Assembly: GCA_902797785.1 (NCBI GenBank)
Contig: CADBUD010000111.1
Coordinates: forward strand, 1 to 18,027
Reading direction: 5' to 3'
From: an uncultured Lachnospiraceae bacterium
GTDB lineage: Bacteria > Bacillota > Clostridia > Lachnospirales > Lachnospiraceae
DNA: 18,027 nucleotides
Numbering within the stretch: position 1 is the first letter of the stretch; each line of letters opens with the position of its first letter. The translations under genes were made by a program, and so were the position numbers. Positions 16,766 to 18,027 of this stretch are shown piece by piece. Under the pieces are notes generated by a model. That model did not search any database and was not told the DNA's origin. It worked only from the letters and a program-made list of their open reading frames with translations.

Positions 16766-17565
16766 ATACGCCAATGGGCAGGCTCGATCTTTATGATATC
16801 TTACCGATTCTCGGTGCAGTCGTTTCTGTGCTGGTTCAGATGATACTGCTCTATCGATGGAAGAAAAAGATCCGCGATCTTTTGTTCTCGGCATTATATG
16901 GTCTGTATATGTGGATGGGAGGCTATGGAAGCTCCTTCGTACGTACGTTATCTTTAAACGGGACAGAGAGCCTAAAAGAGGTCATGGATTCCGTCTGGTC
17001 CCTGCATGGAAAGCATTTTATCGGTATGGTACTGATGTGTGCCATATGGGTGGTTCCATGTACGAAGCTGCTCGATCGGATTCTGCATGGCAAACGGGAC
17101 CGACAGTCATACGATGATTGCTTTGGGACAGCTTCAGATACACTCTCCATAGGACTCCTGATTCAGCATATCTTTGGAAGAATCGGCTGTATCTGCAGAG
17201 GATGCTGTTATGGGATTCCCTATCATGGGATTTTTTCCGTTGTGTTTCCCTATGGAGAGGTAAGTTATCGGGTCTTCCCATCTCAATTTTTAGAAATATT
17301 TTTGACAGTTCTTTTGCTGTTCTTTGATATCCTCTGGATGCACAAAGCAAAGCGCGTTTTTGGACGGACCCTGTTAGGATTTTCCGGAATTATTTTTCTC
17401 TCAGAGTTCTTTATGGATAAGCGTGGAACAAGAATGTTTTTTGGAATTACGGTCATACAGTATTTTGCGATCATACTGGCGGTGGTCGGAATACTTTATG
17501 GAAGATATTTACGCACTAAAACTCCAAACTATCCGCATGAAGTAGAAAATACTTCATTCCCATGA
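16750..17565 (+). CDS. membrane protein of the prolipoprotein diacylglyceryl transferase (Lgt) family
   Basis: This encodes a 271-residue protein with about seven hydrophobic segments. Lgt-family hallmarks are HGKHFIG at 86-92 (usual HGG), the signature GRIGCICRGCCYG at 143-155, and FPSQFLE at 176-182. The C-terminal FLSEFFMDKRG retains Glu219, which aligns by eye with the catalytic-region Glu of Lgt. The Arg normally four residues before that Glu appears to be Ile215. In the signature, the Asn and Glu of housekeeping Lgt (GNFxNxE) are Cys-rich instead, as in the divergent Lgt-like group. It is therefore more likely a paralogue than the housekeeping enzyme that moves diacylglyceryl from phosphatidylglycerol to lipobox cysteines. 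The ATG overlaps the protease gene by 16 bases, with GTGAGG upstream, so it is coupled to the operon. The lipid or peptide substrate is unknown. Confidence 0.85.
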   Translation: MFPILNTPMGRLDLYDILPILGAVVSVLVQMILLYRWKKKIRDLLFSALYGLYMWMGGYGSSFVRTLSLNGTESLKEVMDSVWSLHGKHFIGMVLMCAIWVVPCTKLLDRILHGKRDRQSYDDCFGTASDTLSIGLLIQHIFGRIGCICRGCCYGIPYHGIFSVVFPYGEVSYRVFPSQFLEIFLTVLLLFFDILWMHKAKRVFGRTLLGFSGIIFLSEFFMDKRGTRMFFGITVIQYFAIILAVVGILYGRYLRTKTPNYPHEVENTSFP

Positions 17566-18027
17566 TCACAAAGCCCTCCTCATTCCTCCATGGCTTTTTT
17601 GTCCCGTTTACGATCACGATCTTCTTAAATGAATCAGGTATATTTCTAAATGAATTAAGTTCCTGCGTCTGTTTTTCCTCAGAAGTCATATCAGAAGTTA
17701 CCTGAATATAATATTTCTGACTGCCCTGATTGACTACAAAGTCAACTTCAAACTGCTTACGAGTCGTTTTCCCTTTGCTATTTTTTACATATACTTCTAC
17801 GATACCAACATCCACGTTATAACCTCTGATCAGTAGCTCATTATAAACAATATTTTCCATAATATGAGTAGGTTCCTGCTGTCTGAAATTCAATCTGGCA
17901 TTTCTTAGTCCTACATCTGTAAAATAATATTTTAGGTTAGCACCCACATATTTTCTTCCCTTAATATCATACCGTTTAGCTTTAGAAATCAAGAAAGCCT
18001 CTGCCAGATAATCAATATGGTTAGATA
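17516..18027 (-). CDS. C-terminal part of an AAA/DUF4143-type ATPase (partial, runs off the right edge)
   Basis: The reading frame is open to the window end, so only about the last 170 residues are seen and the ATPase core lies outside. The visible part has the typical order of the AAA_14/DUF4143 family: YLAEAFLISKAKRYDIKG, then KYYFTDVGLRNARLNF, then HIMENIVYNELLIRGYNVDVG. It ends in a PD-(D/E)XK-like region, with EVDFVV near the middle and YYIQVTSD after it. The TTG at 17992 is not a start, since the conserved residues continue upstream of it. These proteins are common orphan ATPases of uncertain role, often in mobile or accessory DNA. The stop codon lies inside the convergent Lgt-like gene, overlapping it by 50 bases. 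The local sequence is more AT-rich than the operon, which suggests a separate origin. Confidence 0.88.
   Translation of the reverse strand, partial: SNHIDYLAEAFLISKAKRYDIKGRKYVGANLKYYFTDVGLRNARLNFRQQEPTHIMENIVYNELLIRGYNVDVGIVEVYVKNSKGKTTRKQFEVDFVVNQGSQKYYIQVTSDMTSEEKQTQELNSFRNIPDSFKKIVIVNGTKKPWRNEEGFVIMGMKYFLLHADSLEF
17570..17600 (+). terminator. weak candidate terminator of the operon
   Basis: AAAGCC at 17570-17575 can pair with GGCTTT at 17592-17597, followed by a T-run ending at 17600. The stem is only 6 bp and the loop 16 bases, and the sequence also codes for the convergent ATPase on the other strand, so this could be chance. It lies just after the Lgt-like stop codon, where an operon terminator is expected. 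Confidence 0.3.

Overview
The window looks like part of the chromosome of an anaerobic gut Firmicute, most probably a Lachnospiraceae-type clostridium. This rests on AGGAGG-type ribosome binding sites, a giant secreted protein combining Calx-beta, Big_2 and BspA-type leucine-rich repeats, Lys-rich C-terminal modules typical of that family, and moderate GC. The assignment is by style, not by a database match. No rRNA, tRNA, CRISPR array or insertion sequence was seen.

Layout. (1) 149-9100 encodes a 2983-residue exported surface protein whose first Calx-beta domain is split by an acidic insertion of about 320 residues. (2) Eighteen bases later, 9119-9289 encodes a 56-residue peptide with a helical acidic leader ending in Gly-Gly and a 21-residue cationic, Ser/Thr-rich, Cys-free core. 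It looks like a secreted or ribosomally made natural-product precursor. (3) 9290-9690 holds no convincing gene. It contains a structured stretch with competing pairings, a strong hairpin terminator and a TTGACA promoter. (4) 9691-17565 is a compact same-strand operon of five genes: a LytTR regulator with a degenerate receiver, an unrecognised 463-residue cytoplasmic protein, a 1006-residue beta-propeller/Cache/MFS fusion, a secreted subtilisin-like protease with a repeat linker and Fn3-like tail, and a membrane protein of the prolipoprotein diacylglyceryl transferase (Lgt) family. The last three genes overlap. (5) From the right edge, the C-terminal part of an AAA/DUF4143-type ATPase gene runs on the minus strand and overlaps the 3' end of the Lgt-like gene.

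How they may work together (inference). The peptide gene shares a likely transcript with the surface protein and lies beside an operon that supplies a transcription factor, a possible modifying enzyme, a membrane protein coupling extracellular sensing to transport, an extracellular protease and a membrane acyltransferase-like protein. This is what a peptide export, maturation or signalling system would need. However, none of the classic RiPP enzymes (LanM, radical SAM, YcaO) and no C39-peptidase ABC exporter is present. If the association is real, this would be an unusual double-glycine peptide system built around a sensor-MFS fusion. The alternative is that the operon handles or anchors the giant surface protein.
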